Origin: Lunasporangiospora selenospora
Taxonomy: Eukaryota; Mortierellomycota; Mortierellomycetes; Mortierellales; Mortierellaceae
Direction: 5' to 3'
DNA length: 11,279 bases
Assembly (NCBI GenBank): GCA_015680635.1
Contig: JAABOA010000732.1
Location: 378-11,656, forward strand
Shown: positions 1 through 9,032 of the stretch, piece after piece
Position numbering within the stretch: the first letter of the stretch is position 1
Layout of the letters: every line of letters starts with the position of its first letter
Made by a program: the position numbers and the translations under genes
Notes under the pieces: generated by a model
The model's database searches: none
What the model saw: only the letters and a program-made list of their open reading frames with translations
Told to the model about the DNA's origin: nothing

Positions 1-3000
1 TTCACCCCGATAATCTTGCGAGTGGTGGTTCTAGTCAAAGAATCGCTTCGACCCGAACGCTGTCGTTTCCTTCTGGATGGGCCATAATCACTAGTCTCGC
101 TCTCGTTACTCTGTGTGTCGAGTCCATCCACATTGTCAACGCAATAGTTTGGCTCCTGCTTCCGACGACGTAAGCTCATGATCCCATTCATTGTCAATTG
201 TTCTCTCGATGGTTCCAGTGAGATGACTTTCGTAGGTAAAGTTGGTTCCTGCCGTATTTGTGGCTCTGGGGAAGACTTGTTTGATGAGGGCGGTAGAGTC
301 TTGCGGATGCGAGTACGAAGGCGTCGCTGATTTGCCTTCCAATGTTGTGGATCGTTTTCCACACTGCTGTCGTCACTCTGGTCGATTGGTTGCGAGTGGA
401 TACTATGTCCATTCGATTTCTTTGCAGGATAAGGTAAATTGCGGCGAGGGTGTCTTCGCAGAGTTCTTTTGGTGGTTCTCCTCATTGATTTCTCGCCAGG
501 ATCTACATAGTCTTCATCACTATACTTTTCAATACCAGGTATCTCATGGATAGTGTCATCTCCGTTGATGCTTGGCATATCATCCTGCATTGTCTTGAGT
601 GAGGGGATTACTACTGCAGCCACTCGACCTACGTTGGGGCTAGGGTAATTTTCTAGGTTGACTCTGCTGAACACCTCATCGTTCTCAGTATTGCTGTAGG
701 CATCACGATCCTCTTCGTGAATAGTATGCTTTGTTGCTCTGTAGAGAGTGCTCGCTCTGTTCGGTCCGGAGCCTATGCGTCTGTCATCACTACTGCCGAC
801 GTCGCTTTCGCTACCATCATTGTTGTCACTGTAGCTGTCAGAGTTAATATCAGTGCCATTTTCGCCCCTGATATCTTTGTCGCTGTCATCGTCGGTATCA
901 TCAAGTACGATGACCGGAGGTAGATCAATAGTCCCATCTTCATCATTACTCGATGAATAAAGTTCAATAGCACGCTCCTCCTGAACAATGTTGGCACTGT
1001 TTTCATCCTCATTTTCAGATAATCTTAGGTCGTCGTTGTCTTCGTCCGATTCACTTTCATTGTCGCTTCTACTTGCGCCACGCCGAGCCCTTGATCGATC
1101 CCAATGATACCGCACGGGTTCCTGCACATAATCCTCGTCATCAGGATCGTCAGGGTCATAGTTTTCGGCACAGTTGTCATGATTGTCTTGACTGTCTTGA
1201 TCGACTTGATCGACTTGATCGTCGAAATCAAAACTTGACTCCAATGAGAAATCCCGCTGCATATTGCCCCAAGTTGTTGTTGTTGCAAGGCTTGTGTAAT
1301 CAACCTCGTTTTCGTTCTGACTGTTGCTGCTATAATCACTATAGGCCAGGCTCCCGTCTTCGTTTCGATCGGACTCATGAACCTCGCCTTCATAACCTTC
1401 TCCAGATGTTAGAGGCCTCAAAGGATAGGTTCGACTTACTGGTGTCAGTGAGTAGCGAACGCGCGTTCCTATCGAGTTTAGGGCCAAAGTGGAACGAGGG
1501 CTAGAGTTTGCTGCGAGAGGGCCAATCAATAGTGCATCGAGGATCCTTTGAACCTCTGGAGGAGGCGTGTCCGAGTCGTCGCTTGAATCATCCAAGCTAA
1601 ATGTCTTTGATTGGGCTTTTGCTTTTGCTAATGCTTGCGATATGTTGGTCCGGCGAGTAACCTTCCTCCTAGACGACTGGGTGTCCCCAGGGTCTTTATA
1701 TAAACCATCTTCGTGATCCTCTTCTTCTTCTTCGCTACTGTACACCTGAATGTCACGAATTTTTTTAGGTTCTGGGGACAACTCGACCCACTCTCCAATG
1801 ATATCGTCAAATCGCCTATGTCATATAAAAGAACCGAGATAAATAGTTAGATGCTAGAGAACACTCGTTCAGAAAGTTAACAGTACCAGAACAACTGGCT
1901 TTGAGGGTCACAGTACCATCTCCCATGATCTTGCTGTTGAATCGTCTGCAACTTCATTTCTCGACGCCGTCGTTTTAGTTCGTGGATAGTAGGGCCGCTA
2001 TCGCTCCTCGTCTGACGACCTGCATGTTGATGCAACAATCCGTAATCGCAAATCATTCTATCGAGAAGTTTCATTGAAAGTGCATAAAGTCCGACAGCCT
2101 CCAGTGTGATTGACAAAGCATTCAAATTCACCAGTGTCCTGTATACTTTGAAAATAACGTCAAAGTCATTCGTTCGGATTGTGCCTCCTGTTTTCGATAT
2201 CCAAGCAGACAAAAACTGAACCCATTCGCCCATCGCCTTGATATCATCATGGTCGTTTCCTAACTTGTCTGCATCAACACAACAGCTATACTCGGGCGCT
2301 GTCGCTGCCACATAAAGCGAGTGAAGTACAAGTGCAAAGGACAGATCCCTCACATCCCTTCCGTTCGAAAAGGCTCTCTGAGCAAACAGATCGCCGTCGC
2401 TGAGCGCACATAAGGATTTAGCCATATAGGCTATGACCCTATGAATCGCCCGGATATTGACCAACCGCAACACGTCGTCCTCCAAAACTTGAGCATGAAG
2501 GTTTAACGAGTCTTCGATGAGCATAGTTGTCCATTGAATGAGTCGTGATCGCCGTGATCGTTCAGGTATTGAGGAATGTCGCTTGTCCACAATAATCTCA
2601 AATGCCGACTGGATCAGAGTCGCTTTGTGTTTGGTTCCCAATCCTATGAGGAAGCTGTGGAACAATGGCCTGCCAAAGAATCCAAGTTTTCGGGTTTTGG
2701 CTAGAGTGTTGATCCATTCATCTTCGCTCCCGATCCGCCGCGCAAGCTCATATGCCCAACGGTAATCAAGGCGAAAAGACCCATCTTCGCATTGTAGCAG
2801 ATACTGTAGAGCATGCAGTGCCTAAATTGTGAGAAATGAATAATAGTGGAGGATTGACATGGATACCATTAGTTCCGGAGATATGTGCAGCATTCGAGCC
2901 TATCTGTCAATGCTGAAGGCTTACTCATATTACCTGAAGATCGGCCCGGTATAGTACACAGACTTCAGCCAGCGGAACAATCAGTTCTCCTATGGGAACC

Positions 3001-4013
3001 TGCATGATGCATAGAGTGAGAGCATGCTCTAACAGTGTGAATCTGCCTTGGACAAGGTGGCAAATGTTAGTTTATCGATAGCAAATGCATTCACAATGTG
3101 ATGATCTAGGGGGTTGATCGCAATGGCGATTTGTTTACCTTGTCAAATGGGATGGCACAATGCCATAGTACTTTTCTACCGTCTTGACATCATCCTCTGC
3201 TAAATGTCCAACCACTCGGCCGACCTCAAATGCACAGGATACAGCAAGTGAGGACATCACAGCTCTATTCCCCCCCAAAAGTCTTCGAGCTGTGGGAGAG
3301 GTAGGAGAAGTTTTCCGAGGAATGCCATGGTCATCACAGAAAGGATGCCACCAGGTCTTTTCCACCAGGTCTTGAAAGAGATCTCTTAACGGCGTTCGAA
3401 ATCTTTTAATGAGCAGGTCTCCTCTGGTGTGAAGATCATTCGCATTGGCGGTGGAGAGAATAGTTGGGTGTGTTGGCACGGTCGATGGCTCGGGGCAAAT
3501 CTTTTTGATTTCGTTTCTAGAGTGAGTTATTGTGCTTCCTGATGCCGAACATTCGGGAAAGCGATTTCTAGAGGATCTGGTGCTCCTGATTTGGTAACTA
3601 TGACCCGCAGACATTGTTGCCGCTTTCCTGAACGATGAACGCTCTGCAACGGGGCTTTTGCTGTCTCGATCACTGTCACTGCGCAAAGGCGGGGGCTGCG
3701 TAACGGCAATGTAGCCCATTGAAGGGGCTGTTTTGATTGCATGATGAATAGCAGCAATCTTGGCCTTGATGGGTCGCAAGAGTCGTGGAATGCGCTCTTG
3801 AGTAAAAATGTGGAGGAAGGCATGACCCTTGAACTCTGGAGAAGTATGCTCGCAGTCCCGAGGGGATGGTCGATCTAGGTTAGTGGGGGCCGCCATGCCT
3901 TCACTCTCTCTGTCTCCTGTGTCTATGCCCCTGCCCGAAACCATTTCCTGCGACGGTAGAGTGGCCATGGATCCGACGAATGGTAGAGTAGGCAAAAAGC
4001 AAAGAGCATGCAT
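1..4013 (-). CDS. Large hypothetical protein with helical middle and acidic C-terminal half, four exons, 3' end beyond the window
   Basis: I do not recognise the family. Exons, in reading order, are 4013-3139, 3042-2934, 2821-1887 and 1815-1. The introns (96, 112, 71 nt) start GTAAAC, GTAATA and GTACTG, end in CAG, TAG and TAG, and have CTAAC or CTAAT branch-like sites. The phases fit only these junctions: using the AAG just upstream of the first CAG acceptor gives a stop within the next exon. I checked the last exon triplet by triplet; it has no stop over 604 codons, so the gene is partial. Residues 1 to about 210 are Ser/Pro/Arg rich. Residues about 220-640 are hydrophobic and helical, ending in a Trp-rich stretch (WRFDD..GEWVELSPEP) that spans the third junction. 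Residues 650-1244 are dominated by Asp, Glu, Ser and Asn and look disordered, with SUMO-interaction-like motifs near 662, 923 and 941 and a basic cluster RRKRQR at 1221-1226. A nuclear protein is inferred. The start ATG at 4013 is the first in frame; ATG at 3968 is an alternative. A distant TPR-like or Rrn11-like helical factor is possible but unsupported. Confidence 0.8.
1201..1218. repeat. Tandem 9-bp repeat inside the acidic coding region
   Basis: Two perfect copies of TCGACTTGA stand head to tail, flanked by degenerate partial copies (TCTTGA before, TCGTCGA after). On the minus strand they encode a D-Q-V repeat (residues about 839-846), followed by further Asp/Gln/Asn-rich sequence. The unit is a multiple of three, so copy-number change keeps the frame; it looks like ordinary slippage in a disordered acidic region. 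Confidence 0.7.
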
Positions 4014-4296
4014 TTGACTTTTAGGCTGGGTGTGAAGTTCAAGAGTCGAAGTGGCTTGACACAAGCCTATATCAGACGCGTCCCTGGATGTATTGGAAAG
4101 AGCGCGACATGCCTGTCTCTGGAGCCAACGTTCTGATTATGAGCAGAGACTATGCAGCGCCATCAGAGTTGTGTGCGGCCGAGAGGTGTCCCTGCCATCT
4201 TTCCCCCTCCCAGTCTTGTGTCCCAAACACAATCTTGTCACCCCTGCTCCTTCTTCTCAGGCTTCCCCATCATCTTTCAACCACTCCATTCCCAAC
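4014..4296. promoter_or_regulatory. Divergent (bidirectional) promoter region
   Basis: These 283 bp separate the start codons of two genes transcribed away from each other: the large minus-strand gene and the first acyl-CoA synthetase. The plus-strand half next to the synthetase (about 4195-4296) is strongly C/T-rich and has no ATG before the start at 4297; such CT-rich leaders are common just upstream of fungal starts. The part from 4088 to about 4155 holds several ATGs, including one opening a long overlapping upstream frame, so transcription probably begins downstream of it. A TATA-like CTATATC lies near 4068-4074. No specific factor-binding site can be assigned. Confidence 0.6.
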
Positions 4297-6336
4297 ATGG
4301 TCACTTACACATCTGATTTCCCCGACAGAGTCCTGCCCAAGACCAACCTCTACTCGTTTATCGCCTCGAACCCGAACAAGACCTCCGACTCTTCTACTCT
4401 CCTTATCGATGACGTGACCAAGAGGACCATCACCTTTGGCGAATGGAAGAGAGATGCCCGGCGATGGGCTACAGGATTGCAGTCCATTGGTTTTAAGCGT
4501 GGGGACGTTCTCGCCATCTACTCTTCCAACCAAGTTGACTACTCTATTGCCATGTTCGGGCCTTTAATCCTTGGTGCCATAACCACCACGGTCAACTCTT
4601 TCTATACCGTGGATGAGCTCGCTTTTCAGCTCACCGACTCGGGAGCCACGGCCATTGTCACCCAACCCGAGTCGCTCGCGACAACCATTGAGGCAGCAAA
4701 GGCGGTTGGAATATCAAAGGACAGGATTTTTCTTTTTGGAGGCAAGGCTATAGAAGGATTTCAACCCTACTCCTCCATTTTTCCGCCAATCGACACACCA
4801 ACAAGTAGTCTGGCACCCATCCTTAGCCTCGATGGTGATGCTGCCGTCGATTCAACTGCTTTGATATGCTACTCCAGTGGAACGACAGGACGTAGCAAAG
4901 GTGTAGAGTTGACTCATTACAACCTTTCATCTAATTTGCTGCAGATGAATGCTTACGAGCACGACATCCACCCTCACGATGATAGGACACTAAATGTGCT
5001 ACCCATGTATCACATGTAGGTTGTGCCAGTTGGTGAGCGGCTGTAGAGCACTTGAAAACTGTCCTTGCAATTGACCAGAAAAGAGGTGGTTCTATTTCGT
5101 GTTTTCTAGATATGGAATCATGTCACATCTGCTTGACGGGATCTACAATGTATGCAAAGTGGTTTTTCTCATCACTGACCGTGGGTAAATTGAGAATACA
5201 GACAAGGATTCAACATTCATCAACAGATTTTTTCTTCTTCAGGGAATTTTCAATATTATCATGCCACGCTTCAACCCTGAAGGGTTTTTACAAGCCATTC
5301 AAGAGTACAAGGGTAAGCAGCGCTTTAGAAAAATGAGTCCTGTATGGCATGCTACCGGGATGCCTTTACTTACCAAGCGCCTGTTGGGGGAGCCTCCCAA
5401 TAGTCAAGTCGTTGAATCTTGTTCCACCGCAAGCACTGGTGTTCATCAAATCGCCTCTTGTTCCCAAGTACGACCTGTCTTCTCTCCGACACATCAGTGT
5501 TGGTGCTGCACCTTGCTCAAAGGAGTTTGTAGAGTCATTACTGCAGCGCTTGCCCCAGATCAGGTTTCGACAACTCTACGGCATGACAGAGTTATCGCCA
5601 ATGGTAGCGCAGGGTTACTTTCATAACTGTGTTCTCGGATCAGTTGGTCGTAGTGTCTCCAATCAAGAAATTCGAATTATTGACCCTGAAACAGGCAAAG
5701 ATGTAGCAGCTGGCACTCCTGGAGAGTTGATAGCGCGTGGACCCAACGTAATGAAAGGCTACCGCAACAACCCGCAGGCAACAAAAACATCAATTGATGC
5801 GGATGGATGGTTCCACACGGGCGACACCGCCAAGGTAGACAAGGACGGAAACATTTTTGTTGTTGACCGTCTCAAGGAACTTATCAAGTATAAGGGTATT
5901 TTTTTGCCAGTCTACGGACCCTTGTTGATGATAAAGGTTCACAGGTCCACTAGCACAAGCAAATTGATCTTGTTACTGACAGTCGATCTACAACCCCCCC
6001 CCCCTCTCAGGCTTTCAAGTTCCTCCTGCTGAACTCGAAGATATTCTCTTGACTCATCCACATGTTGCTGATGCTGCTGTGATCGGTGTTGAACTAAAGG
6101 CAGAGGCAACCGAGGTGCCCATTGCTTATGTTGTTCGACATGAGGGCAAGGAGCTCTCCGACAAAGAGGTCTCTGATTTTGTGGCTGCAAGAGTTGCACC
6201 ATACAAGAAACTCAGGGGAGGGGTTCGGTTCGTGGAGCTGATTCCTAAGAGCCCCTCTGGAAAGATCCTCCGCAAGGAACTCCGAGAGCGTCTGAAGCAG
6301 GAGATGCATGATCGAAGTGTCACTGCAAAGCTCTAA
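4297..6336 (+). CDS. Peroxisomal 4-coumarate-CoA-ligase-like acyl-CoA synthetase, first tandem copy (548 aa, five exons)
   Basis: This ANL-superfamily enzyme should activate a carboxylic acid with ATP to an acyl-adenylate and pass it to coenzyme A. Exons are 4297-5015, 5110-5149, 5243-5312, 5404-5895 and 6011-6336; introns of 94, 93, 91 and 115 nt have GT...AG ends and phases 2, 0, 1 and 1. Motifs by residue: ATP P-loop YSSGTTGRSKG 192-202; A4 region LPMYHIYG 235-242; pocket motif GAAPC 310-314; A5 YGMTE 335-339; GWFHTGD 411-417; hinge region DRLKELIKYKG 431-441; and the catalytic lysine K525 in PSGKILRKELR. The length of 548 is usual for the family. The protein ends in AKL, a PTS1 tripeptide, so peroxisomal location is expected. 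The start ATG at 4297 sits in AACATGG, with A at -3 and G at +4, and matches the start of the downstream paralogue. The acid substrate (medium-chain, aromatic or other) cannot be read from sequence; luciferase activity is not implied. Confidence 0.95.
5994..6004 (+). repeat. C11 homopolymer in the polypyrimidine tract of the last intron
   Basis: Eleven consecutive C residues lie between the likely branch site (ACTGAC near 5976) and the acceptor CTCTCAG ending at 6010 in the last intron of the first synthetase. The corresponding tract in the downstream paralogue is T-rich (TTATTTTTACAG). The run length should be treated cautiously because homopolymers are prone to sequencing error and slippage; being intronic, it does not affect the frame. 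Confidence 0.8.
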
Positions 6337-6591
6337 AGAGCGATTTTATTTACGGCGTATTATTTTTTTTTCTGAAAGGGGGAGAGAGAGAGAGAGAGAA
6401 GAGATAGTCGAAGGGGGTTTTTTAGATTGAAGTTCACTTTACGCAGTAAACACTGTCATGCTGAGAGATAGAAAAAGGCTTTCGCCCTTACTTCTTTACC
6501 CTCAAAACTCTCCTCTCTTCACTTTTTTTGTCTTCTTTTTCGCTCGACGATCCTCACTTCACCTTCATCTGTTCTTCTCACCAACGACATC
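6337..6591 (+). promoter_or_regulatory. Intergenic region: 3' end of first synthetase and promoter/leader of the second
   Basis: The 255 bp between the tandem synthetases begins with an A/T-rich stretch (TTTTATTTA and a nine-T run near 6363-6371) that probably serves 3'-end formation of the upstream gene; no exact AATAAA is present. A GA microsatellite follows. From about 6486 to 6591 the sequence is strongly pyrimidine-rich, as is the leader of the first copy, which suggests transcription of the second copy starts there. An ATG at 6458 opens a 163-codon overlapping frame and is probably upstream of the transcript start. Confidence 0.5.
6382..6399 (+). repeat. (GA)9 microsatellite
   Basis: Nine uninterrupted GA units, followed by one A and two further GA units, lie in the spacer between the two tandem synthetase genes. 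It follows a T-run and the purine stretch GAAAGGGG. This is a simple sequence repeat expected to vary in length between strains; purine-rich GA tracts can exclude nucleosomes or bind GAGA-type factors, but nothing here shows a function. Confidence 0.9.
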
Positions 6592-8707
6592 ATGCATATA
6601 TACAAGTCAAAATTTCAAGACCTGGTCTTGCCAAAGACTAACCTCTTTTCGTTTATTACATCAAATCCAAAAGGCACACCTGAATCATTCCACTCCATTA
6701 CGGATGCTGTTACAAAACAGGTCATTACTCTTCAAGAATGGAAGCGGGATACTCTTCGTTGGGCTACCGGATTGCAGTCAATTGGATTTAAGCGAGGGGA
6801 TACCCTCGCCATCTTTTCCTTCAACCAGATTGACTATTCCTTGGTCATGTTTGGGCCTCTTGTTCTGGGCGCCGTCACCACGACCGCCAGCTCTGCCTAC
6901 AATGCTGAGGAACTCGCACTTCAGCTGTCCGACTCTCGCGCCTCAGTGATGGTAACCCATCCCGAGTCTCTCGCAACTGCAAGAGCCGCAGCCAAGAAAG
7001 TTGGCTTGCCTGAGGAAAAGATCTTTTTGTTTGGCGATCGTACCATTGATGGCTTCCGACCTTATTCATCGTTGATGCCACCCGTGGGTACACCTCGGGA
7101 TAAGCTTGCTAATGTCGTCAATTTGGATGGAGAAGCAGCTGTCAAGACAACAGCCTTGATCTGCTACTCTAGTGGCACAACTGGTCGCAGCAAGGGTGTC
7201 GAGCTGACTCACTACGGTCTTTCTTCGAACTTGCTGCAGATATCAATGGTTGATCCAGAGTTCCCCCCTGCAGAAAATGCATCCCTGAGTGTCCTGCCAA
7301 TGTATCACATGTAAGTAAGCGTGAGAACAGAGGCAGAGAGGATGGGTTAGCTCAATATTGCCTCTCTGAGGAGTAGGGTTCCGAAGTAATGTCCTTTCTT
7401 TTTTCGTTATTCAATAGGTACAGCATCGCCATAAATTTGATGTATGGACTGTATAGTGTACGCTGCCATGTTCCCGCACCATTTGCATAAGAGGTGATGC
7501 TCTCGGCACGTAACACTGCGGGGGTGCTCATGTCACACCATCTCTGATTCGTCTCTTTTCTACTCTCCAGGGCATGCCCAACATTGTACTTCAAAAGTTT
7601 GTGTTCGAGGATTTCCTTGAAGCTATTCAGAGACACAAGAGTAAGAAGATATCAGGGGGAACCAGGCCATGCTTTCAAGAACCGAAAGTTTTTCGTTGCT
7701 GACAAGATAATGTTTTTTTTTTACGCTTTTGATCAGTTGTGACGCTCAATCTGGTACCACCTCAAGTACTCTTGTTAGCCAAATCTCCTCTGGTGGATAA
7801 ATATGATCTAAGCTCAGTTCGTTTCCTCACTGCAGCGGCAGCGCCTTGTTCTCGAGAATTAGTCGAGGCGTTGACAGCCCGATTCCCAAAGATCGGTTTC
7901 CGCCAAGCCTATGGAATGACAGAACTTTCCCCCGCTTCACACTTTGGACAGTATGAGAATCAGGTCCATGGTTCTGTCGGTATCATGTTACCCAACCAAG
8001 AGATTCGTTTGGTCGATCCGGAAACGGGTACCGATGTACCCAAAGGCGAAGCTGGAGAGGTTTGGATTCGAGGACCTAATGTGATGAAGGGATATCTCAA
8101 CAACCCAGCAGCAACAAAGGATACAATTGACCCTGAAGGATGGCTTCACACGGGTGATATTGGTTTGGAAGACAACGAAGGCAACTTTTTCATTGTCGAT
8201 CGACTGAAAGAGCTCATCAAGTATAAAGGTCAGTATATCACTTTTAGTCATTTCCAATGCAAATCTAAATGATGCAATGCTCAAGCGATGATAGCAGGCG
8301 GTTGAGAGGGAGAGGAGAACTTGGGATGAGACTCTTTTTGAACTTAAACAGCTACTCAATTTATTTTTACAGGTTTCCAAGTACCCCTTGCAGAATTGGA
8401 AGCTGTTTTGGTTGGACATCCTCATATCTCGGATGCTGCCGTCATTGGTGTCGAAGATCCATCTCGCGCAACAGAAGTCCCGCTCGCGTTTGTGGTCAGG
8501 AACGAGTCGACGGCTGAGGGCAAGGTCTTGACAGACAAGGATGTGACCACCTATGTTGCCTCGCATGTCGCACAGCACAAACAACTCCGAGGTGGTGTTC
8601 GATTTATCGACGCGATTCCTAAATCTCCATCGGGTAAAATCCTCCGTCGACTGTTGAGAGATCACCTCAAGGAAGAGCCTCAGTCACCACCAAAGGCGCG
8701 ATTGTAA
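6592..8707 (+). CDS. Peroxisomal 4-coumarate-CoA-ligase-like acyl-CoA synthetase, second tandem copy (551 aa, five exons)
   Basis: This is a paralogue of the synthetase just upstream, in the same orientation, with the same predicted chemistry: ATP-dependent CoA ligation of a carboxylic acid. Exons are 6592-7310, 7418-7457, 7571-7640, 7737-8228 and 8373-8707; introns are 107, 113, 96 and 144 nt. The first four exon lengths and all intron phases equal those of the first copy. Motifs: P-loop YSSGTTGRSKG 192-202; LPMYHMYS 235-242; AAAPC 310-314, where the first copy has GAAPC; YGMTE 335-339; GWLHTGD 411-417; DRLKELIKYKG 431-441; catalytic K529 in PSGKILRRLLR. The C-terminal domain is four residues longer before this lysine, in a loop around ESTAEGK. 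The protein ends in ARL, a permitted PTS1 variant, so peroxisomal import is likely. The ATG at 6592 has A at -3 and follows a CT-rich leader. All catalytic motifs are intact, so it is not a pseudogene; pocket changes suggest a different acid substrate. Confidence 0.95.
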
Positions 8708-9032
8708 GGGTAAGGGATGGCATCGCAACCAGAATTTAATAAAACAATCAGTCAGAGGGGTATGTAATATAGCTGATATTGAACAAAACACGATTGTTAG
8801 AAGTTACAAAATCTACTCAAAAATGAGTTATCATTTGCTGCCATTTTCTTCGCCATCTTGATCATATCTTTACAAAGTTTACGACTACTATGCTCGATCA
8901 TAGAGCACCGCCAACCCAGAATGTCGAGAAAGAGAGAGAATGTCTACAAATCAATTACAGTGCTGCCCAATAGTCATTTCAACAGCCTCTCACATTCCTC
9001 TAGTCGATGTCTGTTGGGAAAAATAATGTACA
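8708..9032. other. Convergent 3' intergenic region
   Basis: These 325 bp separate the stop codons of the second synthetase (plus strand) and the methyltransferase (minus strand), so it should hold both 3' ends. The left part carries the polyadenylation hexamer of the synthetase. No TTTATT (the minus-strand hexamer) is present for the other gene. A plus-strand frame starting near 8858 runs into the methyltransferase exon in antisense and has no recognisable product. I see nothing else in it. Confidence 0.6.
8738..8743 (+). terminator. Polyadenylation signal AATAAA for the second synthetase
   Basis: A perfect AATAAA hexamer lies 31 nt after the stop codon of the second acyl-CoA synthetase, within A/T-rich sequence and followed by GT- and AT-rich segments. 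The position is typical for a fungal 3' end. The first synthetase lacks an exact copy. Confidence 0.6.

Noticed and set aside
773-1393. Minus-strand frames rich in Met/Thr/Ile/Val that look like membrane segments
   Set aside because: They are shifted readings of the acidic exon: GAT/GAC/GAA runs read out of frame give ATG, ATC and ACG codons, which mimic hydrophobic helices.
4093-4296. In-frame 68-codon N-terminal extension of the first synthetase
   Set aside because: The frame is open, but its first codon is TTG and there is no in-frame ATG before 4297. The extension has no match in the paralogue, whose start aligns with 4297.
4088-4417. 109-codon plus-strand frame overlapping the synthetase start
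   Set aside because: It begins at an ATG probably upstream of the transcript start, overlaps the real coding exon in another frame, and its product is Pro/Ser/Thr-rich low complexity without a domain.
7352-7636. 94-codon antisense frame over introns and micro-exon of the second synthetase
   Set aside because: It lies opposite a confirmed splice structure and has no family features.
7988-8665. 225-codon antisense frame across exons 4-5 of the second synthetase
   Set aside because: It crosses well-supported coding exons and an intron on the other strand, and its product has no recognisable motif.
4297-8707. Fungal luciferase or a secondary-metabolite gene cluster
   Set aside because: The fold family includes luciferases, but the motifs are generic to acyl-CoA synthetases. 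No polyketide synthase, NRPS, P450 or transporter gene is nearby.
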